Origin: Thraustochytrium sp. TN22
Taxonomy: Eukaryota; Sar; Bigyra; Thraustochytrida; Thraustochytriidae
Direction: 5' to 3'
DNA length: 44,879 bases
Assembly (NCBI GenBank): GCA_013306675.1
Contig: JABLUY010000277.1
Location: forward strand, 1 to 44,879
Below the pieces are notes generated by a model. That model saw nothing but the letters and a program-made list of their open reading frames with translations. It was not told where the DNA came from and did no database searches. Positions 7,412-16,803 of the stretch are shown here, piece by piece. The position numbers and the translations under genes were made by a program. Each line of letters begins with the position of its first letter. Position 1 is the first letter of the stretch.

Positions 7412-9115
7412 TCAATGAAAGGTCATGAGCGTCGAATCGCCGCCGCTCAGCTGCTGCTTGCGGACGTCCAGCGACTCCAGGTAAACCTCAAAGGGTGGCG
7501 CTGCGATCTCCAGCTCTGGCCGCGGCGCCGACGCGCGCTGGCGCAGGCATTGCGAGACCCAGCGCCGCTCAGCGTGCTTGCACATGTCCTTAATGTCGCG
7601 GCCCGAAAAGCCCTCGGCCGCGGCGGCCAGCGTAGCGCGCTGGTCCGCCGTCAGCTGGCGCGCATAGCGCGAAAAGATTTCGCGGCGCGCACGCTCGGAC
7701 GGCAGCGGAAAGGCGATCGACAGGTCGAAGCGGCTCACCAGCGCCGCGTCCAAGTCCTGCTTGCGGTTCGTCGCCGCCACCAAAATGCTCGAGGTGCGCT
7801 CTTGGAAGCCCTCCAGCGTGCGCAGCAGCACAGAGAGCAGCCGCCGCGTTGACTCGTGCATGCCGACGCCCGGCGAGTCCCGCGAGGTGGCCAGCGAGTC
7901 AATCTCATCCAAGAAGACGATCGCATTGCCAAGCTCGTCACAGAGCTTCAGGATCTCCGCAAGCCGCGACTCGCTCTCGCCGTACCACTTGGACATGACC
8001 GATTCGATCGGGATGTACACCATTGGCACCTTGGCCTGCGCCGCCACAATGCGCGCCGTCGTAGTCTTGCCGGTCCCGGGCGGGCCCTCGAAGAGGACAG
8101 CGCGCGGCCGGTTGCTCTCGAAGCGCGCGCGTGTCTTGCGCGTCACCGTATCGTACTCCTCCGGGTGCTTGAGCCCCAGCAGGATGGTATCCTCCACATC
8201 GCGCCGCACCTCGTCGTAGCCGGCCAAGCAGCTCCAGTCCAGCGACCCGGCATCCCCGTCGTCCCCGTCGCGATACACGACCGCACCCAGCGCCTCGAGG
8301 CGGTCCAGCGGCGACCCGCCACCTTGCGCGCCCGGTCCGCCGCCGCCACCGACGCTGCCACCCGGCATCATGCCGCCGCTCGACATGCCGCCGCTGAACA
8401 GCTCCGGCGCCTGCCGCATAAAGTCATCCCAAGCGTGCCGCGGCCGCGCCGTGAGCGCCGAGCCGCGGTCGCTCGTGAACGCGCCCGCCGCATACGCCGC
8501 CACAAAGGCATCCAGCTCCGCGTCCGTCACCTTGGCATCCTTGTAAAACGTCAACCGCACGCTCCCGTTGCGCTGCATCGCCGCGCTCACGCTGCCCTTG
8601 CCGCCGTCGTACACCAGGCTCACCTCCTCGGCGTCCTCCGGGCCCGCCGGCGGGCTCAGGTACAGCCTCTCTGCGCCGGCCGCCTCGAGCCCAGTGGCGA
8701 AGGCGTTCAGGGTCGGCGCCAGGCCGCCCAGGCTCGCCACCGTAAAGCTCAGCCGCCACAGGCCCTGCGCGTCCACGCCCAGCTGCACGGACGGCGAGCT
8801 GCGCTTGGCCTCGCGCACCGGCTTGAGCCGCGGCAGCAGCCGCTGCTTGAGCTCCTCCTGCGCCTCTGGCCGTCCCTCGGCCCGCGCAGCCGCGCCCTCC
8901 TGCATGCTCGCGGCGCCCACGCCCGCCGCAGCCACCGCCGCGGCGCCCAGGAGCCCGAGACGGCGCGCTCGTCCCTCGCGGCCGCCACGTCCATGCTCGT
9001 CATGGCGCCCTTCTCCGCCTGCGGCGGCGGGCGCCCCGCGTGCCGCCGAGTGCAGGCGCGCGGCCGGCCGCGCCGCGCGCCGCGCCGCCGTTGCCGCCCG
9101 TCGTGCCGCGAGCAT
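7412..9115 (-). CDS. Mitochondrial membrane-anchored AAA ATPase
   Basis: A 567-residue AAA-family ATPase. The start MLAARRAATAARRAARPAARL is an Arg/Ala-rich, acid-free presequence typical of mitochondrial import, followed by a hydrophobic segment LGLLGAAAVAAAGVGAAS that could anchor it in the inner membrane. A middle domain of ~200 residues (starting near VQLGVDAQGLWRLSF) is not one I recognise. The AAA module has Walker A GPPGTGKTTTAR, pore-loop-like SKWYGESESR, Walker B IVFLDEIDS, sensor 1 VAATNRKQDLD, the arginine finger in LVSRFDLSIAFPLP, and sensor-2 helix EGFSGRDIKDMCKHAERRW. The AAA part resembles a plant-type organelle ATPase (the At4g04180 group, from memory) more than Msp1 or Bcs1. 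Likely role: ATP-driven protein remodelling or disassembly. An in-frame ATG at 9334 would add 73 Arg-rich residues before the presequence, so 9115 is preferred. Confidence 0.85.
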   Translation of the reverse strand: MLAARRAATAARRAARPAARLHSAARGAPAAAGGEGRHDEHGRGGREGRARRLGLLGAAAVAAAGVGAASMQEGAAARAEGRPEAQEELKQRLLPRLKPVREAKRSSPSVQLGVDAQGLWRLSFTVASLGGLAPTLNAFATGLEAAGAERLYLSPPAGPEDAEEVSLVYDGGKGSVSAAMQRNGSVRLTFYKDAKVTDAELDAFVAAYAAGAFTSDRGSALTARPRHAWDDFMRQAPELFSGGMSSGGMMPGGSVGGGGGPGAQGGGSPLDRLEALGAVVYRDGDDGDAGSLDWSCLAGYDEVRRDVEDTILLGLKHPEEYDTVTRKTRARFESNRPRAVLFEGPPGTGKTTTARIVAAQAKVPMVYIPIESVMSKWYGESESRLAEILKLCDELGNAIVFLDEIDSLATSRDSPGVGMHESTRRLLSVLLRTLEGFQERTSSILVAATNRKQDLDAALVSRFDLSIAFPLPSERARREIFSRYARQLTADQRATLAAAAEGFSGRDIKDMCKHAERRWVSQCLRQRASAPRPELEIAAPPFEVYLESLDVRKQQLSGGDSTLMTFH

Positions 9116-9909
9116 CCTCGAGCGAGAGCCCCTTGTCCGAGTTCGCGATCTGGCCTTGGCATGCCATGAACGATGCCCGGGACTCGGACCTCGGACCCGG
9201 GCTCGGGCTCGGGCTCGAACTCTCTGGCGGTCGTGATCGCGAACGAGCTCCGACCGCACGTGCCGCGCCGGGCCTGGCTGGCTGCAGCGAGCTCCAGCAC
9301 TGGCCGGTGTCTGTGCAAGCAGCTGGCTGTGCAAGTCATGCTACAACGCGCGGAGGTCGCCACTTGGAGCTCGAGCGGGAATGATCGAGAAGGACAGCTG
9401 CAGCCTGTACAAGGTCATTCGATTCATGCTGGTACAACCTTGGGAACGAGCCAGCGAGCAGCCAGGCGAAAGTTAGCTCACCCGTGGTGATTGACGGAGA
9501 ACCACAGTCTTTGGTGGGTTGCCCTGACCACGGTAGATGAGCTCGAATTCGAAGCAACTTAGCCTTTGATGTGCGTCTTGACCGCGTTCATTCATGGGCA
9601 GGCAGTCTGACTGACTGACCGACACACTGACAGTCAGACCGAAGGATACCAACACCTTTCCTTCTTTTGATTTATGTTCAATCAGCCTTTTTTCAGATTC
9701 GAGCTGGGGAAAAGCTCTGGCTGACCGCCACCGTGACATGGGATCGCCGGGATGACCGTTACGGTCACTCAGCTCCCGAGGACGACATCATCCGCCCGGT
9801 CGCTCGCCATCGCTCGCTGCACACGTTGCACTCGCTGTAGCCTGCTGGCTGATTCGCTCAGGCTGGCCGACTCACTCGCTCAAGACAGCAGAACGCGGAG
9901 GATGAGGCA
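9116..9909. promoter_or_regulatory. Divergent spacer between AAA ATPase and CD36 genes
   Basis: Bidirectional upstream region of ~790 bp. It contains an inverted repeat with 9-bp arms (GTCTGACTG at 9605-9613 and CAGTCAGAC at 9631-9639) and a near-perfect palindrome TGACCG-TTA-CGGTCA at 9753-9767, about 145 bp before the CD36 start. Open frames here lack recognisable protein features. Regulatory function is inferred from position only. Confidence 0.4.
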
Positions 9910-12900
9910 ATGGCGGGCCGCGGAAAGGCGCGCGAGGAGGCGCTGGACCTTGCGGACGCGGCGAGCGAGGATGTCGGGGGCCTGCTGCAGCGGCGGCTGG
10001 GCGTGCCTGCGAGCGGAAGCCGTGGCGTGCTGCCCACGTTCAAAGGGCGCGGGGCGGCGACCTCGGAGGAGGCTCGCACGGCGCTGGAGGAAAGCTACGA
10101 CAAGGATGCGGAGCGGCGGCGCCAGGAGGGCCTGGAGCAGGGCTTCCGCGACCTCAAGCAGCGATCGCGCGCGCGCAAGTACCTCGCCCAGGTCATGCAG
10201 CGCAAGCTGGAGACGCATGTGGACAATTTGCTGTGGAGTGAGACGCATGCGCTGGACGTGGAGAACGAGCAGCTGCAGCTGGCCAAGAAGGAGTTTGAGG
10301 AGTCCGGGCGAGCGCTGCTGCGCGAGGCAGAGCGCGCGGTCTTCGAGGAGGAGCGCGTCCGCGTGCACGAGGCCAAGGCCGTCGCCGCAGACACGCACGA
10401 GCGCGTGCGCCCGCGTCGCTTCCGTGTGCGCGTGGCAGCCACCAGCCTGTTGGCTGCCTGCATCGCGTTCTTTGGCTCCCTCCCGGTCACGCGCCGCGTC
10501 ACGGGCAACGTGCTCCGCCAGCGTATCGCGGACTACCTCCGGCTTGACACCGCCGCGAACTTGGCCAGTTGGCTAGCCTGCGATGACCCGCTAGGCGTTC
10601 CGATGGACTTTGACGCTGGGACCAGCACGCCTGGGGCGTTCTGCTTTGCAGAAGCCGACACCATCGCGACCTACTACCTGTACAATCTGACCAATCCGGA
10701 CGAGGTTGCACAGGACGGCGCGCAGCCCATCGTGGATGAGATTGGACCTTTTCCCATGATGGAGCGCGCTCGCAAACTGATTGCCGGCAACGGCTCCGCT
10801 ACAGTGCATGTGGACCGCCTCCCATACCACGCTTATGTCGGGGATGCTGCCCTCCTGGACCAGGTGCTTACCGTGCCAAATCTGGGCTACTTCAAGTTCG
10901 TTGCCCACCTGCAGTATGAGGTCGGTCTTTCCGACACAGACGCCGTCCTCTTCCCCTGGATTGCCACCCTGCGCGTCCACGCCAAGCTGCGAGAGCACGC
11001 CAACACGACCTCGGCGACGTGGTTCACGCAGACGGGCGACGGGGACGACTGCTGGACCTTTGGCTGCTTTTTACACGCCTTCAAGTTCGCCAACCTGCTG
11101 GCCTCGACGCCGGACGCGAGCGAGCGTGCCGCTGCCGTCGCTGGGAACCGCGAGAGCCTGCCGGTCTTCGGCAACGTGGGCTACTCGGATGCGCAAAAGG
11201 CGACTCTCTTTGCGGCCTTGGAGGCCGCCGCGGAGTACGCCACCGTAGATTCCGATGGCGACCCGGCCTGCACCTTTCCCTCGGCGTCCTTCTGCGCCGA
11301 GGTTGGTGCGGCCGTCTCCAATGCCAAGGTTCTTGTGGACGCCTTCTCGTCGCACTGGACGGCCACTGGCGACGCCGCCATCCTCACGAGTCTCGACCGC
11401 GTGCGCATGGCGTCCGGCGTGGAGACCGGCGACCTCACCGCCTTTTATGAGGGCCTCTCCTCGCGCGACCCGACCTGCCGCGCGTCCACCACTGTGCTCG
11501 GCTCGCTCTCCTGCACGCAGCTCAGCGACCTGGCGCTCTACCTGGACTGGCTCTTCCAGGCCGAGTGGCTCTCGCTCGCGACGCTGCGCGGGCCGGCCAA
11601 GGGGCCCTTCGCGCAGCTCACCGCGCGCGAGATCCTTCTCACCGGCTACGAGGACATCACCGTGGCGCTCAAGAGCGGGGCGGCCGCCTCCATGCCTGAG
11701 ACGCTCAATCAGGCGCGCTCAAGGGCGGACTTCCCTCGTGGCCTGTACGAGGGCATTTACGATGCTAGCGCGCTCTCCGAGAGCGATCTAGCCTGGCTCA
11801 CTGCGGGCTGGGTCCCGGCGATTGCCTCCGGGACGGCGAACGCCACCTTGGCCTCCGTGGAGGCGGCCCTGGCGGCCGACGACGACGGTGCACGTGTCTT
11901 TCCTGGTACATGGCTCCTCGCACCCACCACCCAAGACGGCGGGAGAGCGCTCGCACTCGAACGCCGCACGTATGCGAATGGAACCGCCTCGCCCGAGTAT
12001 ATGCAGAGCGTGCGCTGGATGAAGGCGATCGACGGCCGCATCGCCGTCACGCTCTTTGCTGAGCCCACGCCGCTGCAGGGGCGTGACCAGTGGCTGCAGC
12101 TGGCGCCCACATTTGACATGCTCTGGTCGCGCCTGCGCCTCGACCAGGATGGCAACACCTATGACGAGAGCGCGGCCCTGAGCGCCTGGCGCTCAGACGT
12201 GGACGTCTGGGTCGACGACTTGTATCGCGCGGTCACCTTCGCCGAGCGCGGCGCGCTCGCAAGCTACGGCGGCGTCGACGCGGACCTCTTACAATTCGGT
12301 CTCAAGTGGGACCGCATGCAGCGCCTGGCGCTGGACCGCGCCTCCAACTACACCACCACCTGCATGGTCAACCTGGCGCCCATCCATGACCACCTGCCGC
12401 TCTGGGCCGGCTTTCCAAGCTACCTAACCTGCAACAGTACCAACGGCGCTGAGACGCCCACAACCCGCGACACCAGCAGCACGGACCCGACCATGACGTA
12501 TGACGAGCTGCTCGCTCAGCTCAACAACGCAGACGAGTACGGCGCGACGGACGATGACGTGGACTACGACCTCGTGCCAGAAGACGAGATCCCGCTGCCG
12601 CTCGACGAGCGCGCCGTCATTCGCAATCCGTCCGACCGCCTCGCCTCCAACGAGAGCATGAACCTACTCACGGTGGAGCCGGTCTCGGGCACCACCGTCG
12701 CGCTCTCCGTGGACCTTGGCATCTATCTGCAGCTGCAGGCCATGACTAGCATGTTGCCGCACGCGCCCAACGTCAAGCTCCCGTTTTATACTGTGCTTCG
12801 GGAACGCGTCCTCCCCACGTCCCAATTGGACGCGCTCGCGTCCGCGCTAGCGCGCAGCGTGCGACAGATCAGAGCTGTGACCTGGATGGGCTCCCTCGTC

Positions 12901-13458
12901 GCCAGCGCCTGCGCGTTTCTCGCCTCCCTCGTGCTTTACCGCCACCGCGGCACGCCCGAGCTGTCTCCGGCCAAGGTGCGCCCCGTCGACCTGCTGGAGA
13001 CCGAAGCGGAGAGCCGCCGCCGCAACATGGAGCGCGAGCAGCGTGAGCGTCTCAAGGAGCTCAAGACCAAGTATCGCGCAGCCCGTGAGCGCCTCGAGGC
13101 GGCCCGCATCGAGCTCAACCAGCAGACCGCCGGCGACCTCGAGACGCTCTTCCGCATCAAGACGCGCCGCCGCCCGGGACAAGTGCAGAAACAGGTCTCC
13201 CCCAAGTCCGTGCTGGCGCTTGAGCGCCTCGATGCGAGCCGCCAGAAGAACGAGACAGAGGGCACCAACGTCCACGGAAAACCCAAGCGCAAGCGTAAGC
13301 GTCAGGTCGTCGATGATCTGGACGCCATCTACGGCATTGGCCGTGACGGCGACGTTTTTGAGTTCTCCAATGCGCAGCTCCGCACGCTCGTGGAAAAGTA
13401 CGGCAATCCGCTCGAGCACTTGATCCAGGACGCGCGCCCGGAGCGTGACGCTAGCTAG
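9910..13458 (+). CDS. Giant CD36/LIMP-2-family membrane protein
   Basis: An 1182-residue member of the CD36 scavenger-receptor family, which binds lipids or lipoproteins through a large luminal/extracellular domain held by a membrane helix at each end. The family core is clear: YYLYNLTNPDEVAQDGAQP followed by VDEIGPFPMMERARK near residue 254, and LLTVEPVSGTTVALSVDLG then YLQLQ before the second helix. Helix 1 is at about residues 170-192 (AATSLLAACIAFFGSLP) and helix 2 at about 991-1011 (MGSLVASACAFLASLVLY). The ectodomain is ~800 residues, about twice the usual size, with several Asn-X-Ser/Thr sites. Unusually, there is a ~170-residue charged, coiled-coil-like N-terminal tail and a ~170-residue C-terminal tail with a long Arg/Lys/Glu helix, a KPKRKRKRQ patch and a conserved-looking end (FSNAQLRTLVEKYG). 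Ordinary CD36 tails are very short. The start has a good AATGG context. Confidence 0.85.
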   Translation: MAGRGKAREEALDLADAASEDVGGLLQRRLGVPASGSRGVLPTFKGRGAATSEEARTALEESYDKDAERRRQEGLEQGFRDLKQRSRARKYLAQVMQRKLETHVDNLLWSETHALDVENEQLQLAKKEFEESGRALLREAERAVFEEERVRVHEAKAVAADTHERVRPRRFRVRVAATSLLAACIAFFGSLPVTRRVTGNVLRQRIADYLRLDTAANLASWLACDDPLGVPMDFDAGTSTPGAFCFAEADTIATYYLYNLTNPDEVAQDGAQPIVDEIGPFPMMERARKLIAGNGSATVHVDRLPYHAYVGDAALLDQVLTVPNLGYFKFVAHLQYEVGLSDTDAVLFPWIATLRVHAKLREHANTTSATWFTQTGDGDDCWTFGCFLHAFKFANLLASTPDASERAAAVAGNRESLPVFGNVGYSDAQKATLFAALEAAAEYATVDSDGDPACTFPSASFCAEVGAAVSNAKVLVDAFSSHWTATGDAAILTSLDRVRMASGVETGDLTAFYEGLSSRDPTCRASTTVLGSLSCTQLSDLALYLDWLFQAEWLSLATLRGPAKGPFAQLTAREILLTGYEDITVALKSGAAASMPETLNQARSRADFPRGLYEGIYDASALSESDLAWLTAGWVPAIASGTANATLASVEAALAADDDGARVFPGTWLLAPTTQDGGRALALERRTYANGTASPEYMQSVRWMKAIDGRIAVTLFAEPTPLQGRDQWLQLAPTFDMLWSRLRLDQDGNTYDESAALSAWRSDVDVWVDDLYRAVTFAERGALASYGGVDADLLQFGLKWDRMQRLALDRASNYTTTCMVNLAPIHDHLPLWAGFPSYLTCNSTNGAETPTTRDTSSTDPTMTYDELLAQLNNADEYGATDDDVDYDLVPEDEIPLPLDERAVIRNPSDRLASNESMNLLTVEPVSGTTVALSVDLGIYLQLQAMTSMLPHAPNVKLPFYTVLRERVLPTSQLDALASALARSVRQIRAVTWMGSLVASACAFLASLVLYRHRGTPELSPAKVRPVDLLETEAESRRRNMEREQRERLKELKTKYRAARERLEAARIELNQQTAGDLETLFRIKTRRRPGQVQKQVSPKSVLALERLDASRQKNETEGTNVHGKPKRKRKRQVVDDLDAIYGIGRDGDVFEFSNAQLRTLVEKYGNPLEHLIQDARPERDAS

Positions 13459-13626
13459 CTAGCCAGTCAGTGAAAAGAGCGCTCACACGAGCGAGCGACT
13501 CCCAGTCTCACCACGCTTACCAAAAATGCACCGCCACAGCGGCGCTACTCGCGATGACGCCGCTGGCCACGACAACGAAACCCTCGAATGCTCAATCACT
13601 TACTTACTTACTTACTGTTAGCAAGC
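13459..13626. repeat. Short convergent spacer with CTTA and TAGC repeats
   Basis: Only 168 bp separate the converging CD36 and PDI-JmjC stops. The spacer has a CTAG/TAGC tandem at the CD36 stop (13451-13464) and a CTTA tetranucleotide tract at 13598-13617. The two 3' UTRs probably overlap. Confidence 0.6.
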
Positions 13627-16600
13627 TCACTGTAGGTCAAGCTCCGAGGCCTGTGAGTACCAGCGCTGACTCTTGAACTCGCCAAAGGAAAGGTCGCGTT
13701 GGTCGCGCCGCAGGCCGCGAGGAAATGCTGGATTGGCGTATAGCTCGTAGTCGCGAAAGTCCTGCGTAACAAGGTTCTTCCACAGGTACAGGTGCTCGTT
13801 GCTCGCGTCCAGGTAGTTCATGGAAATGCCCACGATGTTGTCGTGGTTGCGCACGCCGTGCGGGCAGCCTCCCGGGATGAAAATCAGGTCGCCCGGTCGC
13901 TGTATGCCCTTGTACATGGGCGCGTTCACCAGGAGCGACATCTTTTCCGCGTCGGGGCGAAAAACATCCAGGAAGAAGTGCGCGGACAGCGGCTTCTCGT
14001 ACAGATCGACAATGTCGAAGCGATCGTAGAAGCGCCACTCCTTCTCGCCCTCGATCAAATACATCCAAAAGTTGGTTCCGCCCGAGTCCACGTGCATGCG
14101 CGACTCCGTCCCATTCGCGCCCACGAAGAGCGAGGGCCACGAGTGCTGGTAACCCAGGAACGGCATGCGCTGAAAGTAGTCCCCGGCAAAGTACTTGGGG
14201 AAGCGAAATTCCTCAAACGGCGGCGGCCCCAAAATCTCGGGACAGAACCGCGGCAGCCCCCAGTCGTGCAAGTACCACTGCCTGCGCGTCTCGTTGGTCG
14301 TGTGCGTGTCGAGGTACTCTTGGAGCGAGATTCGTTCCCTGACGCCCACGAGGCCGCCCCAATTCTGCGTCGTCGCGGACTTCTCCTTGAACTCGGGCCG
14401 GTGCTTGCCGCACTTTTCCGCAATGTGCGCCTTGGTCCAGGGAGTACGAAACATGTCCAAGTCCGTGATGATGAGCGGCTTGCGCTTCTTCGCGTAGTCC
14501 TCAATAAATTCCTCGAGGCTCAGGTCCTTGGCGCTGCGCCGCTCGATGTCGAGCATGCGCTGGTCCGCCAGCGATGGCGCGCGGCCCTTCTCCGTCATGT
14601 ACCGGGCAACCACCGCATCGTGCCGCCTCTTTATGAGTAGCACGCGCTCCTTGTACACGAACACCAGGTCCTCGTACAGCTGCGCGCGCGTTTGCTTCGC
14701 CCCTGGATCCGTCTCGTTCTTGAGATGCGCAAGCAACAACTGCGTGTATGCGGACGCGCGCTGGATCTTGACCCAGAGATCGTGCTGCCGCTCCGCGTCT
14801 GCGGAGATGCGTCCGAGCTCTTCCGAAGTCTCCGGGATCGCAGCCAAGATCGGCGCGAGGTACTCGCGCTCGCCGAGATATGCCAAGACGCGGTCGAGCG
14901 TCTCGCGCAGGATCTGGTTCTCCCGCTGCGCCTGCCGTTCCGCCGTGAAGCGCCTGTACGACTCTTCTGCAAGCAAGAAGTCCTCGTACAGGGTGCGAAT
15001 CCAGTCCAGCGCGACGCCTGGCTTCACGTGCAGCGGCGCAGACCTGGCGTTCATCACTCGCAGGTCCGTCCATTGCTCCGCCTTGGGCTTGGCGTTCGAC
15101 CCTGGTGCAACCTGCTCTTCTTCCTCCTCTTCCTCCTCCTCCCCTTCCTCCTGGTCGTCGTCCAATCCTTCCTCCTCGGCGGCCGCAGCGACTCCTTCGC
15201 CATCCTCATTGGCGAAAGGGTCGCCCTCCGCGAGGGCATCGGTCTGATTCACGGACCCGTCTCCTTGTCCCTGCGGGGCGGCGGCCTCTTCCTTCTCTGG
15301 TACCTCGGTCAGCTCGTTGAGAAGACCAGAGAGCCATGCGCTGACGCGGCCGACGCCAGCCTCATCGTCCTCGAGCTCGACTAGGCTCACCCCGGCCAAG
15401 TCCGTGGCGGAATCGGGGAAGACCCAGTATTGGTCATGCACCGCGGAGAACATGACAAGGCTGGGAAGGTCCTCAGCGGTGAGGTCGAACTGGAAGGCGA
15501 AGTTGCGACCGTTGGCAAAGGTGTACTTGATGCTGCGATACTGCGGGCTCGACGCTGGGGCCTGGGCGACCTTCTCCACCAGCGAGACCGCGCGCGCGCG
15601 AGACGCCTCGTCCTTTTTGTCGACGAGCAGCACGACGAGGAAGTCGAACGCGTCGATGATCTCCCAGCTGTTGTCCGGCGTCAGCTCGATGAGCACCGGA
15701 TCCCTGTACTTGAGGATGAATTGGTACAGCGCGGCACGGTACGAGGACGCGGCGCCGCGAGAGGTCGCGCCGGCGCCCACGCGCGTCGTGAAGACGGTGC
15801 CGACGCCGGGGGCACTGCGCACCAAGACGCTGCAGGCGCTGAGCCCTGTGTCGAAGCGCTCACAAGCGCTCGTATCCGTGGCCTTTCCATAAAAGACCAT
15901 GCCCCGCCGCCGCTCCACGAAGGTATCGAACGCCATCTCCTCGCTGGCACAGGCGGCGTCCTGAGGGAAGCAGGCGACGGCCATCGGGTAGGCACCAGAC
16001 GCCAAAAAGGCATCCGCGGCATCCGCATCGGCGAGGGCGGGCGCATCGGCAGCCAGTGAGCGCCTCAAGAAGTCGGCGATCTGCTCAGGAAGGATGGGAC
16101 CCGTGTACTCTTCCAACACCTTGCCGTACTGGAAAGACTTGGTGATGAGCGGGTAGAAGTTGGACCGGCCGAAGCGAAAGCCGTCAAGCCGGTGCGTCTC
16201 GTTGGCCGCCGTCGGGTCCGTGGCATGCTCCTGCCACGCCGCCGTGGTTTCCGGGCTGAAGCGCGTCTGCAGGTACGAGTCGACGGCCACGTTGACCACG
16301 CCCACGCTCGCCCTACCTCGCAGCGAGGCGTCCTGCGCAACGAGCTTGGCAGCCTTGTCCAAGTCTTTGCGCGTCACCAGGAATGACTCGGACCGTGGGT
16401 CGAAGAAGGACACCAGCACGACGCGGCCGTCCGACTGGTTCGTGAACTCCGTGAAGTTCCGCGTCGTCACCTGCTGCGCCCAGCGCATCGGCTTGGGGTC
16501 CACGAGCGGCAGCTCCATCTTGACCGTCTCCAAGCTTTCGTCCAGGTCCACGGCGCGCAGCAGTTCAGCGTGCGCCGGCCCAGCGTAGGAGGTCCCCGGG

Positions 16601-16803
16601 TCCGAGTCGGCGCCGCTGCCGGCGGCCGCCGCGGCGACCCCCACCGCTACGACAGCCAGCGCTGCGGCCTGCGCCCAGAGGCGCGAGCGTGGGCGTTGTT
16701 GGAGAGCTTCCTGCGGCTGCTCCTGCGCGGCTCGCCCGGCGGCTGCTGCGCGGCGCTGGTGCTTGGCGCCGCCGTCCTCCTTCCTGGCGGCCGCCCCAGC
16801 CAT
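13627..16803 (-). CDS. PDI-like (thioredoxin folds) fused to JmjC oxygenase, ER type II membrane
   Basis: A 1058-residue protein. A basic N-terminus and hydrophobic helix (AQAAALAVVAVGVAAAAAG, about residues 44-62) suggest a signal anchor with the rest in the ER lumen. Residues ~105-250 form a thioredoxin-like 'a' domain (RVVLVSFFDPRSESFLVTRK), in which the PDI CxxC position reads without cysteines. Residues ~265-500 resemble PDI b and b' domains (LYQFILKYRDPVLIELTPDN, DAFDFLVVLLVDKKDEASRA). An acidic Glu-rich linker, then a helical region (~590-740), lead to a C-terminal JmjC domain. Its metal ligands are visible: RMHVDSGGTNFWMYLIEG (His904, Asp906) and FIPGGCPHGVRNHDN (His982), closest in look to JMJD6-type hydroxylases. 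Predicted: a 2-oxoglutarate/Fe(II) oxygenase acting on secretory-pathway proteins, with the redox-dead PDI part binding substrate. There is no KDEL-type end (ELDLQ). The start has an excellent ACCATGG context; an ATG 21 bp upstream is weaker. Confidence 0.88.
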   Translation of the reverse strand: MAGAAARKEDGGAKHQRRAAAAGRAAQEQPQEALQQRPRSRLWAQAAALAVVAVGVAAAAAGSGADSDPGTSYAGPAHAELLRAVDLDESLETVKMELPLVDPKPMRWAQQVTTRNFTEFTNQSDGRVVLVSFFDPRSESFLVTRKDLDKAAKLVAQDASLRGRASVGVVNVAVDSYLQTRFSPETTAAWQEHATDPTAANETHRLDGFRFGRSNFYPLITKSFQYGKVLEEYTGPILPEQIADFLRRSLAADAPALADADAADAFLASGAYPMAVACFPQDAACASEEMAFDTFVERRRGMVFYGKATDTSACERFDTGLSACSVLVRSAPGVGTVFTTRVGAGATSRGAASSYRAALYQFILKYRDPVLIELTPDNSWEIIDAFDFLVVLLVDKKDEASRARAVSLVEKVAQAPASSPQYRSIKYTFANGRNFAFQFDLTAEDLPSLVMFSAVHDQYWVFPDSATDLAGVSLVELEDDEAGVGRVSAWLSGLLNELTEVPEKEEAAAPQGQGDGSVNQTDALAEGDPFANEDGEGVAAAAEEEGLDDDQEEGEEEEEEEEEQVAPGSNAKPKAEQWTDLRVMNARSAPLHVKPGVALDWIRTLYEDFLLAEESYRRFTAERQAQRENQILRETLDRVLAYLGEREYLAPILAAIPETSEELGRISADAERQHDLWVKIQRASAYTQLLLAHLKNETDPGAKQTRAQLYEDLVFVYKERVLLIKRRHDAVVARYMTEKGRAPSLADQRMLDIERRSAKDLSLEEFIEDYAKKRKPLIITDLDMFRTPWTKAHIAEKCGKHRPEFKEKSATTQNWGGLVGVRERISLQEYLDTHTTNETRRQWYLHDWGLPRFCPEILGPPPFEEFRFPKYFAGDYFQRMPFLGYQHSWPSLFVGANGTESRMHVDSGGTNFWMYLIEGEKEWRFYDRFDIVDLYEKPLSAHFFLDVFRPDAEKMSLLVNAPMYKGIQRPGDLIFIPGGCPHGVRNHDNIVGISMNYLDASNEHLYLWKNLVTQDFRDYELYANPAFPRGLRRDQRDLSFGEFKSQRWYSQASELDLQ

